A DNA stretch of 5,478 nucleotides from Chloroflexia bacterium (GTDB lineage: Bacteria > Chloroflexota > Chloroflexia > Thermomicrobiales > UBA6265). Under the pieces are notes generated by a model. It had not been told where the DNA came from, made no database searches, and worked only from the letters and a program-made list of their open reading frames with translations. This document shows, piece by piece, positions 1-5,167 of the stretch; the first letter of the stretch is position 1; each line of letters begins with the position of its first letter. The stretch covers positions 1-5,478 of the forward strand of contig JAUIGA010000231.1 in the NCBI GenBank assembly GCA_030430125.1, written 5' to 3'. Both the position numbers and the translations under genes were made by a program.

Positions 1-1145
1 ATCCGGCCCGCTTCGCGGTAGCCCTGCTTGCGCAGTGCCGCCGCCGAGCGGGTGTTCGGGAAGTAGACCCACGACACGACCATGTGCAAATCGAGCCGGT
101 TGAAGGCATAGTCCAACGCGAGGTGTTTGGCCTCCGAGCCGTACCCCTGCCCGCGGTAGTTCGGCAGGAAGAAGCTCTCGGTCTCACCGCGGCGGTCCTG
201 ATAGTGCATCTCCAGCAGGCCGTTGCCGCCGGCCAGCTCGTCGGTTTCACGGTTCACGACCGCGAAGCGGATCCAGCCCGGGAACTCCTTTTTCTGCTCC
301 TCCTCGACCCAGCCCCACTTCTGGAGCTTGCCCATCATGTGGCGGCCGACATTGAATCCCGCCTCGGAGACCTCCTCCCGGCGCGACCAGATCGAAAACT
401 GCTCGGCGTCCGCCTTGGTGAACGGCCGCAGGTAGACCCGATCGCCGATCATGATCGCGTTCTTCGGCGCGTCAGCCCCCATCGCCACCGGGGCCGGTAC
501 CGGGCGCGGCTCGCCACTGCCGATGCGTGGTATCTCGACCTCGTTCGGGTCGCCGAGCGTGTTGACCCACGCCGGGTTGAGGTACTCGAGGATCACCGCG
601 TCGACGCGCTGGCCGTCGCGGAAGAAGTACTCCCGGAAGCGACCGGTCTCGCGCATGCCGAGGTTCTTCGCGCCATCGACAAAGGCATCCTGATTCGCCT
701 CGACGATCATATGCAGGGCGGGACGGTGCTGCTCGTCAACCGCCCAGGCGAGGAGCATCCGGAGCGCATCCAGCTTCCACGCCTCGGCCTCGCTCCCGAA
801 GAGCGGGTCGACCGTGAGGTTGAGCCAGCGCCCGCCGATCGGGGTGCGCTCGATCTTCGCCATGCCGACGACACGCTCGTCGCTCTTGCGGCGGATGCCG
901 AGGTACTGGGTCTGGTGGGCCTTGAGCATGTCGCCGGTAATCCACTCCTCCGTGCGCTCGGGCGCGAGGGGAAAGAGCGTCTCGCGGAACGACATCGACC
1001 ACTTCGCGTCGTCCTTCTCGATTGGGCGCAGGTAGATCTCCTCGCCGACGAGGTAGGTCTGGCCATCCCACTGAAGCGGGAACGCCTTGTCTGTATCGGT
1101 TTCTGTCTGGGTGTTCTGGGTCGTCATCGGTTTCGTTTCAGTCAT
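1..1145 (-). CDS. Tandem double-GNAT acetyltransferase, copy 1 (3' end cut off by window edge)
   Basis: This gene reads leftward from ATG at 1145 and leaves the window with no stop after 381 codons. By comparison with its two neighbours only about 30 residues are missing. Residues about 29-196 form a first GNAT-like half opening with GQTYLVGEEIYLRP. Its last strands (RETGRFREYFFRDGQRVDAV, 165-184) look like a normal RimJ/RimL-type acetyltransferase, but the acetyl-CoA loop is replaced by DPLFGSEAEAWK (113-124). A linker (197-234) leads to a second half from about 235 (RVYLRP) with an intact loop at R331 (RGQGYGSEAKHL) and the motif RSAAALRKQGYRE. Such enzymes move an acetyl group from acetyl-CoA to an amine; the substrate here is unknown. 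The start is uncertain: AGGA at 1157-1160 sits 11 bases upstream, and in-frame ATGs lie at 1166 and at codon 7. It lies 82 bases after copy 2 and is probably in its operon. It is the most diverged of the three. Confidence 0.88.
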   Translation of the reverse strand, partial: MTETKPMTTQNTQTETDTDKAFPLQWDGQTYLVGEEIYLRPIEKDDAKWSMSFRETLFPLAPERTEEWITGDMLKAHQTQYLGIRRKSDERVVGMAKIERTPIGGRWLNLTVDPLFGSEAEAWKLDALRMLLAWAVDEQHRPALHMIVEANQDAFVDGAKNLGMRETGRFREYFFRDGQRVDAVILEYLNPAWVNTLGDPNEVEIPRIGSGEPRPVPAPVAMGADAPKNAIMIGDRVYLRPFTKADAEQFSIWSRREEVSEAGFNVGRHMMGKLQKWGWVEEEQKKEFPGWIRFAVVNRETDELAGGNGLLEMHYQDRRGETESFFLPNYRGQGYGSEAKHLALDYAFNRLDLHMVVSWVYFPNTRSAAALRKQGYREAGR

Positions 1146-1227
1146 GATGGGCGTTGTCCTGTTCATTGGGATTCTGTAACCGGCGAAAGGGAATTGGTCG
1201 CGCCGGGCAGCGCGTCCAGGCACTCCG

Positions 1228-2442
1228 CTACGGTTCGCTTCGGGGCATGGCGCGCCAGTCGGAGGCGAGCAGGTCGAAACAGACGAAGCTGACGAAGCTG
1301 CCATCGCGAAAGTCGACCCAGTGGTCACGCCCGACCTCGCGGTAGCCCTGCTTGCGCAGCGCGGCGGCGGATCGCGGGTTCTCGAACATCACGTACGACT
1401 GCAGCGCGTGCAGCCCGACGGTGTTGAAGACGTGATCGAACATCAGGTGCTTGGCCTCGGTGCCGTAGCCCGCCTCGCGATAGCTCGGGTTGAGGATCAT
1501 GCTGGCGGACTCCCCGATGCGATGCCGGTAGTCGATGTCCAGCACGCCGACCAGCCCGATGAACTCGTCGTTCTCCCGCAGGCAGACGGCGAAGTCGATG
1601 GTCTCCGGCGGCAGCTTCTTCTGGAAGCCCTCGAACCACCGTGTCGCGCCACCGGTTGAGGCGGGATACCGGCCGTTGTCCCAGCTGGCGTCAACCTCGC
1701 GGGTGGACCAGTGCGCCAGCGCCAGGGCGTCGGACTCCTGTGGCGGTCGCAGGTAGACTCGTGGCCCAACCCGCATCGCGTTGGCGGGCGGGTCGCCAGC
1801 CGGCAGCACCGGCGGCGTCACTGGGCGCGGCTCGCCGGTGCCGGTACGCGGAAACGCTACCTCGGCGGGATCGCCCAACCGCTCCATCCAGCCCCGATGC
1901 AGGTACTCGTAGATGAGCTCGTCATCGCGGCCGCCTCCCGGCAGCGCCAGCTTCTCGCGGAAGCGCGCCGACACCCGCGCGCCGACGGCGTCGAGCGCCT
2001 CGATCACGGGCGCCTCCCGCGCCGGCACGTCGACACCGGCCTTCGGGCACTGCTGGTCGTCGACGATCCACGGCAGGATCATCGCCAGCGCTTCCGCCTT
2101 CCACGCCAGCGCGCGCTCGCCGTAGAGCGGGTCGACGTGGACGGTGACCTGATGGTGCGGGAATCCCCGGTAGTCGACCGTGCATCCTCCCACCGGTCTG
2201 TCGTCGCGCCGGCGCACGATCAGCAAACTGGCGCGGCCACTGCTGTCAGGCTCGTCGGTCAACCGCCGTCGCGCCTGCTCGGGCGATTGGGGAAACACGA
2301 TCCCGCTCCACGCGCTGTCGTACTCGGCGTCGGCGGGAACCGGCGGCCGCAGGTAGACCTCCTCACCGACGAGGTAGGCCTGACCGGTGCTTGCGAGCAA
2401 ATCCGGGTTGGTCTTCTGGCGGATTTCCAGGGATGTCGTCAC
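1228..2442 (-). CDS. Tandem double-GNAT acetyltransferase, copy 2
   Basis: A 404-residue protein of two fused GNAT-like halves. The first half (about 20-188) begins GQAYLVGEEVYLRP. At the position of the acetyl-CoA loop it has DPLYGERALAWKAEAL (104-119), which lacks the R/Q-x-x-G-x-G/A pattern, so this half is probably not catalytic. The linker (189-226) contains PRTGTGEPRPV. The second half (about 227-385) carries YREAGYGTEAKHL (321-333), fitting the R-x-x-G-x-G pyrophosphate-binding loop, then NPRSAAALRKQGYRE, typical of the RimJ/RimL branch. I chose the GTG at 2442 because GGAG lies 7 bases upstream and it leaves 19 residues before GQxYL, exactly as in copy 3. A longer TTG start at 2490 would begin inside a hairpin repeat. 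It sits 57 bases after copy 3, which it resembles more than copy 1. The substrate is unknown. It ends RAMPRSEP, a tail shared with copy 3. Confidence 0.92.
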   Translation of the reverse strand: MTTSLEIRQKTNPDLLASTGQAYLVGEEVYLRPPVPADAEYDSAWSGIVFPQSPEQARRRLTDEPDSSGRASLLIVRRRDDRPVGGCTVDYRGFPHHQVTVHVDPLYGERALAWKAEALAMILPWIVDDQQCPKAGVDVPAREAPVIEALDAVGARVSARFREKLALPGGGRDDELIYEYLHRGWMERLGDPAEVAFPRTGTGEPRPVTPPVLPAGDPPANAMRVGPRVYLRPPQESDALALAHWSTREVDASWDNGRYPASTGGATRWFEGFQKKLPPETIDFAVCLRENDEFIGLVGVLDIDYRHRIGESASMILNPSYREAGYGTEAKHLMFDHVFNTVGLHALQSYVMFENPRSAAALRKQGYREVGRDHWVDFRDGSFVSFVCFDLLASDWRAMPRSEP

Positions 2443-2449
2443 GATGTGT

Positions 2450-2453
2450 CTCC
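2450..2453 (-). promoter_or_regulatory. Ribosome binding site that decides the copy 2 start
   Basis: Read on the minus strand, TGGAGA places GGAG 7 bases before the GTG at 2442. The ORF is open further upstream to a TTG at 2490, but that codon lies in the loop of a hairpin and would add 16 residues with no counterpart in copies 1 or 3. Confidence 0.7.
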
Positions 2454-2471
2454 AGTTGTCCCACGCTGATA

Positions 2472-2504
2472 CACCGGCGGGAGGGGACAAGCCCCTCCCC
2501 TACG
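2472..2504. repeat. CGTAGGGG-type hairpin repeat, copy A
   Basis: A 33-base element lies between copies 3 and 2. On the plus strand it opens with CACCGG and ends with CCCCTACG. Inside, GGGAGGGG (2479-2486) pairs perfectly with CCCCTCCC (2492-2499) around a five-base ACAAG loop. The same frame (CACCGG, hairpin, CCCCTACG) recurs at 5051-5086 with a different stem sequence, which suggests a dispersed repeat family and not a simple terminator. There is no T-tract on either side, so intrinsic termination is doubtful, although the hairpin could affect mRNA stability between the two genes. The TAG stop of copy 3 (2502-2500) is part of the element. Confidence 0.6.
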
Positions 2505-3729
2505 AGGAGGGCTCATGGCGCGGCATCGCGCGCCACTCGTCGGCGAGGAGGTCGTAGGTGCCCATGTGCGTGAAGGTACCCTGGCGAGCGGTCAACCAGT
2601 GGACGCGCCCCGACTCGCGGTAGCCTTGCTTGCGCAGCGCCGCCGCCGAACGGGTATTGGCAAAGAACACCCACGACTGGAGCATGTGCAGCCCAAGGGT
2701 ATTGAACGCGTAGTCGAACAGCAGGTGCTTGGCCTCGGAGCCGTAGCCGCTGCCGCGGTAGGCGGGGTTGATGAGCTCGCTTTCGGACTCGGCGAAGCGG
2801 TGGCGGTAGTCGATGTCGGCAATGCCGACGAACCCGATCGCCTCATCGCTCTCGCGCAGGCAGACGGCGAACCGCACCCACTCCTGCGGGTCGGCCTCCT
2901 GCAGCTCCTTCATCTCCTTCCACCAGCTACCCTGGGTGACCGCGTACGGCCCGTTGGACCAGGTCGTGTCGTTGTCGCGGGTGCTCCAGTGGGCGGCGAC
3001 CTGTGCGTCGGACTCCTGGATTGGCCGCAAGTAGATTCGCGGGCCGATCCGAACCGCGTTGGTGGGCGGATCGCCATCCGGCTGCACCGGCGCGGTTACC
3101 GGGCGCGGCTCGCCCGTACCAGTACGTGACAGTGGCTCCTCCGCGGGATCGCCAAGCCGTTCGATCCATGTCTCATTGAGGCATTCGTACATGACGCCGT
3201 CGACGCGCCGGCCGTCGCGGGTGAACATCTCGCAGAATCGCGCGTTTTCTCGGGCGCCGGCCTGCGTCAGCCGCTCGATCGCGGCGGTTTCGTCGGCGAG
3301 CAGGGATATGCCGGCGATCGGCATCTGCCATTCGTCGACCATATGCCGCATCGCTATCGCAGCAGCCTCGCCCTTCCAACGTCCGGCCGCCTCTCCGAAG
3401 ATCGGATCGACCGTCGCCTCCACGTAGTAGTAGGGAAACCAGTCGGTGTGGATGAGCAGTGAGCCGACCGGCCGCTCGTCGTGCTTGCGCACGATCACAA
3501 GCTGGTGCCGGCCGCGCTTGCTGTCGTCGCCGGACTTTCCGTCCTCGATCAAGGCACGAACGCGGTCCGGCGAGATCGGGAACTTCACGAATCTCCAGGA
3601 TGCGGCGTAGTCGGCGTCGGCCGGCGCGGGCGGGCGCAGGTAGACCTCCTCGCCGAGCAGGTACGTCTGGCCCTCGCGGGAGCCAAGCAATGGCGCATTG
3701 GCGCTGCGGGCGTCAGCGATCGCAGGCAT
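2500..3729 (-). CDS. Tandem double-GNAT acetyltransferase, copy 3 (first gene of the array)
   Basis: A 409-residue protein and the promoter-proximal member of the minus-strand trio. It starts at ATG 3729 with GAGGTG five bases upstream (3734-3739). The N-terminal GNAT-like half (about 20-191) starts GQTYLLGEEVYLRP. It has DPIFGEAAGRWKGEA (108-122) in place of a proper acetyl-CoA loop. Linker residues 192-229 include SRTGTGEPRPVTAPV. The C-terminal half (230-385) restarts with RIYLRPIQESDA, then NPAYRGSGYGSEAKHL (321-336) with the R-x-x-G-x-G loop at R325, then TRSAAALRKQGYRE. Known two-GNAT enzymes such as mycothiol synthase (MshD) also rely on one active half, so an inactive N-terminal half acting as scaffold or substrate clamp is plausible but inferred. 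No signal peptide or membrane segment is seen, so it is probably cytoplasmic. Its tail RAMPRHEP is lengthened by two serines encoded where a hairpin repeat supplies the TAG stop. The substrate is unknown. Confidence 0.92.
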   Translation of the reverse strand: MPAIADARSANAPLLGSREGQTYLLGEEVYLRPPAPADADYAASWRFVKFPISPDRVRALIEDGKSGDDSKRGRHQLVIVRKHDERPVGSLLIHTDWFPYYYVEATVDPIFGEAAGRWKGEAAAIAMRHMVDEWQMPIAGISLLADETAAIERLTQAGARENARFCEMFTRDGRRVDGVMYECLNETWIERLGDPAEEPLSRTGTGEPRPVTAPVQPDGDPPTNAVRIGPRIYLRPIQESDAQVAAHWSTRDNDTTWSNGPYAVTQGSWWKEMKELQEADPQEWVRFAVCLRESDEAIGFVGIADIDYRHRFAESESELINPAYRGSGYGSEAKHLLFDYAFNTLGLHMLQSWVFFANTRSAAALRKQGYRESGRVHWLTARQGTFTHMGTYDLLADEWRAMPRHEPSS

Positions 3730-3899
3730 GAATCACCTCGGAATCAGTCAGGGAGGCGGGGATGCGGAGGTTCGGCCGCAACGCGAGGTCACGAGACACG
3801 GCACCTTCGCGCACATGCGCCTGCCGGAGTGCGTGGACTTTGGGGAGCTGGGTTTCGGGGTCAGGCGATCGCAGAACCGGGTGGCTCCATCACCTGAAT

Positions 3900-3921
3900 C
3901 ATCATTCGGAGGGGAATGATG
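3900..3921. repeat. Perfect 8-bp inverted repeat (possible operator or leader hairpin)
   Basis: CATCATTC at 3900-3907 and GAATGATG at 3914-3921 are exact reverse complements separated by GGAGGG. It lies 171 bases upstream of the copy 3 start and 186 bases upstream of the GTG of the nucleotidyltransferase. As DNA it could be a binding site for a dimeric regulator. As RNA on either strand it would form a hairpin with a six-base loop. No T-tract follows on either strand, so a classical terminator is unlikely. Confidence 0.5.
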
Positions 3922-4022
3922 TCAGCGCTGCGCGAGCCTGGTGTGTGGTATCAGCATCGGTCGCTCTCCTCTCGCGTGCCGAGTCGGTGGTGTCCCGAAA
4001 TGTCTCCGGCACGATGGCCGCG

Positions 4023-4051
4023 TTGCGCGTAGAGACGTAGCGGAGTATACA
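4023..4051 (+). promoter_or_regulatory. Putative promoter of the nucleotidyltransferase gene
   Basis: TTGCGC (4023-4028) and TATACA (4046-4051) are separated by exactly 17 bases, matching sigma-70 spacing. The match is partial: 3 of 6 bases in the -35 and 4 of 6 in the -10. The AT-rich TATAC core stands out in otherwise GC-rich DNA. Transcription would begin near 4058 and give a leader of about 50 bases to the GTG at 4107. Confidence 0.4.
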
Positions 4052-4072
4052 CAACAGGCGATCCAATGTGCA
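4044..4072 (-). promoter_or_regulatory. Putative divergent promoter of the acetyltransferase array
   Basis: On the minus strand, TATACT (4049-4044, 5 of 6 to the -10 consensus) follows TGCACA (4072-4067, 4 of 6 to TTGACA) with a 17-base spacer. Its -10 overlaps the -10 of the plus-strand promoter, so the two would compete. Transcription would start near 4037 and leave a leader of about 300 bases before copy 3. A closer promoter cannot be excluded. Confidence 0.35.
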
Positions 4073-4092
4073 GCAGCCCGGCAACCGACAGC

Positions 4093-4098
4093 AGGAGG
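4093..4098 (+). promoter_or_regulatory. Ribosome binding site that decides the nucleotidyltransferase start
   Basis: AGGAGG is a perfect Shine-Dalgarno match, 8 bases before the GTG at 4107. An upstream in-frame GTG at 4068 has no such site, and translation from it would run through the AGGAGG, so the 4107 start is strongly preferred. Confidence 0.8.
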
Positions 4099-4106
4099 AT
4101 CTCGAC

Positions 4107-4955
4107 GTGCGCGAGCACGACATGCGTGTGTTTCCGGAAGCGCGGGACACACTCGATTGCTTTCTGGCCGGGCTGGATCAGCTCGCGCCCGGGCTGGTCA
4201 CCGGCCTCCACCTTGCTGGCTCGATTGCGCTCGGCGACGGACGACCAGGTCAGAGCGACATCGACCTGGTAATGATCCGGGCCGGCGAATCGGACAACGC
4301 GTCAACGATGGCGGCGCTCGAACCAGTGCTGGCCGAGCTGCGAGGGATGCACCCCGCGCCGGTACTGGACGGGCTGGTGCTGGGAGAGGCCCATCTCGCC
4401 GCCGGCCCTGACGAGATCGAGGGAGAGCGCCCGGTTGTCGTCGAGAGCACCGCCCGGCTCGACGGTGAGCATGGCGGATGGAACCCGGTGACGTGGCAGA
4501 CGCTGCGCCAGTGCGGCATCGCGTACCGGGGCACTCCGCTCGACCCGGACCGGCTCTGGCACGACCCGGCGCGGCTCGACGCATGGACGCGCGACAACCT
4601 GGAATCGTACTGGCGACCGTGGCTGGGCCAGGCCGAGCGGCTCGCGGCGAGAGACGACCTGCCGGCGCTGATCGACGAGGCGACCGAGTGGGGCGTGCTG
4701 GGCGTGACGCGGCTGCACTCCACGCTGGCGACTGGCGAGATCGTTTCGAAGCACGGCGCCGGAAACTACGCGCTGGAGGTCTTCCCGCCGTGCTGGAGTC
4801 CGATCATCGAGGAGGCAATCCGCGTCCGCGAGCGGCGGGACCCCGCGCCCGGCACTCCGGATCCTGAGGATCGCGTCCGGCAGATACGGGCGTACATGGC
4901 GATGGTGATCGAGGATGCGCTGGCGTTGCCGAGACGCACCGAAAACGAGATGTAG
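4107..4955 (+). CDS. AadA-like nucleotidyltransferase (putative aminoglycoside adenylyltransferase)
   Basis: A 282-residue protein starting at GTG 4107. Near its N-terminus LAGSIALGDGRPGQSDIDLV carries the nucleotidyltransferase signature: GS at residues 38-39 and the metal-binding pair D51 and D53 in SDIDL. D88 in PVLDGLVL is a candidate third carboxylate. The C-terminal part has NLESYWRPW (164-172) and VLGVTRLHSTLATGEIVSKH (197-216), resembling the helical domain that follows the catalytic domain in AadA-type enzymes (DUF4111-like). Length is close to AadA (about 260). Known members transfer AMP from ATP to a hydroxyl of streptomycin or spectinomycin; the real substrate cannot be read from sequence, and many chromosomal homologues have no proven resistance role. 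It is cytoplasmic by lack of a signal. It stands alone, divergent from the acetyltransferase array. An unrelated nucleotidyltransferase substrate is the main alternative. Confidence 0.88.
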   Translation: MREHDMRVFPEARDTLDCFLAGLDQLAPGLVTGLHLAGSIALGDGRPGQSDIDLVMIRAGESDNASTMAALEPVLAELRGMHPAPVLDGLVLGEAHLAAGPDEIEGERPVVVESTARLDGEHGGWNPVTWQTLRQCGIAYRGTPLDPDRLWHDPARLDAWTRDNLESYWRPWLGQAERLAARDDLPALIDEATEWGVLGVTRLHSTLATGEIVSKHGAGNYALEVFPPCWSPIIEEAIRVRERRDPAPGTPDPEDRVRQIRAYMAMVIEDALALPRRTENEM

Positions 4956-4968
4956 CGGGCGACCCTGT

Positions 4969-4983
4969 GGCGGCCAGGCCGCC
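4969..4983 (+). repeat. GC-rich hairpin just after the nucleotidyltransferase stop
   Basis: GGCGGCC and GGCCGCC are exact reverse complements around a single A; as RNA this would be a 6-bp stem with a three-base CAG loop. It begins 14 bases past the stop codon, a typical place for a 3'-end structure, but no T-tract follows. It could be a weak terminator, an mRNA-protecting hairpin or a decayed member of the hairpin repeat family. Confidence 0.4.
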
Positions 4984-5050
4984 TACCTGGCAGCAACGGC
5001 GCACGTGAAGATACCCGCCCAACGGTCGACACATGTGGCCGCTGTGCGAC

Positions 5051-5086
5051 CACCGGGCGGATATCGCACGCGAATCCGCCCCTACG
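5051..5086. repeat. CGTAGGGG-type hairpin repeat, copy B
   Basis: A 36-base element begins with CACCGG and ends with CCCCTACG, as copy A does. GGGCGGAT (5055-5062) pairs with ATCCGCCC (5074-5081), and the stem can extend by TCG/CGA past one bulged base. The stem sequence differs from copy A while the ends and the folding are kept, as expected when structure is under selection or when the element belongs to a variable dispersed family. It is in the same orientation as copy A. Confidence 0.55.
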
Positions 5087-5154
5087 GCGCATTTCGGATC
5101 GACACGAGAGCCTGTACTGAGCGCAGCGAAGTATCGGTCCCTACGTTTCCCGCG

Positions 5155-5159
5155 AGGAG
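5155..5159 (+). promoter_or_regulatory. Ribosome binding site of the oxidoreductase gene
   Basis: AGGAG within CGAGGAGA lies 8 bases before the ATG at 5168, supporting that start. Confidence 0.65.
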
Positions 5160-5167
5160 ATGCTCCA

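Larger units (their letters stand above)
3730..4106. other. Divergent intergenic region, no convincing gene
   Basis: These 377 bases separate the leftward acetyltransferase array from the rightward nucleotidyltransferase. The ORFs crossing it have no recognisable domain and no good ribosome binding site. It holds the ribosome binding sites of both flanking genes, a putative pair of overlapping promoters near 4023-4072, a perfect inverted repeat at 3900-3921, and short palindromes (GCGATCGC at 3865-3872, CAGCGCTG at 3923-3930). I looked for a T-box sequence, common riboswitch core motifs and a tRNA and found none. The stretch is long for a plain promoter region, so a structured leader for the minus-strand operon remains possible. 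Confidence 0.6.
4956..5167. other. Intergenic spacer with hairpin repeats
   Basis: These 212 bases lie between the nucleotidyltransferase stop and the oxidoreductase start. No gene is supported. The spacer holds a short GC hairpin at 4969-4983, repeat copy B at 5051-5086, and an imperfect palindromic stretch with a further CCCTACG at 5139-5145. No clear sigma-70 promoter was found for the downstream gene. Confidence 0.6.

Noticed and set aside
1180..1206. Inverted repeat CCGGCG / CGCCGG between copies 2 and 1
   Set aside because: Only 6 bp with a 15-base loop and no T-tract, which is expected by chance in GC-rich DNA.
84..1292. 402-codon plus-strand ORF opposite acetyltransferase copy 1
   Set aside because: It is antisense to a clear GNAT gene, has low-complexity arginine-, leucine- and valine-rich content with no domain, and is explained by scarcity of stops in GC-rich DNA.
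1711..2469. 252-codon plus-strand ORF opposite copy 2
   Set aside because: It is a shadow of the GNAT coding frame; similar shadows occur opposite all three copies.
2443..2490. Longer N-terminus for copy 2 from a TTG at 2490
   Set aside because: The TTG lies in the loop of a hairpin repeat, and the extra 16 residues are absent in the paralogues. The GTG at 2442 has a good ribosome binding site and gives the same N-terminal length as copy 3.
2515..3129. 204-codon plus-strand ORF opposite copy 3
   Set aside because: It shows shadow composition matching the antisense ORFs opposite copies 1 and 2, with no recognisable motif.
3481..3897. 138-codon plus-strand ORF running from inside copy 3 into the intergenic region
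   Set aside because: Most of it is antisense to copy 3, and the remainder has no domain or ribosome binding site.
3841..3960. T-box or known riboswitch in the divergent region
   Set aside because: A GGTGGCTCC stretch looked T-box-like, but the conserved GGTGGNACCGCG core is absent, and the downstream genes are not typical T-box targets.
4068..4106. Upstream GTG start for the nucleotidyltransferase
   Set aside because: There is no ribosome binding site before it, whereas a perfect AGGAGG lies just upstream of the GTG at 4107.
5111..5145. TACTGAGCGCAGCGAAGTA followed by CCCTACG as a third hairpin repeat copy
   Set aside because: The palindrome is broken by mismatches and the CACCGG end is missing, so it is not supported as the same element, although it may belong to another dispersed repeat.
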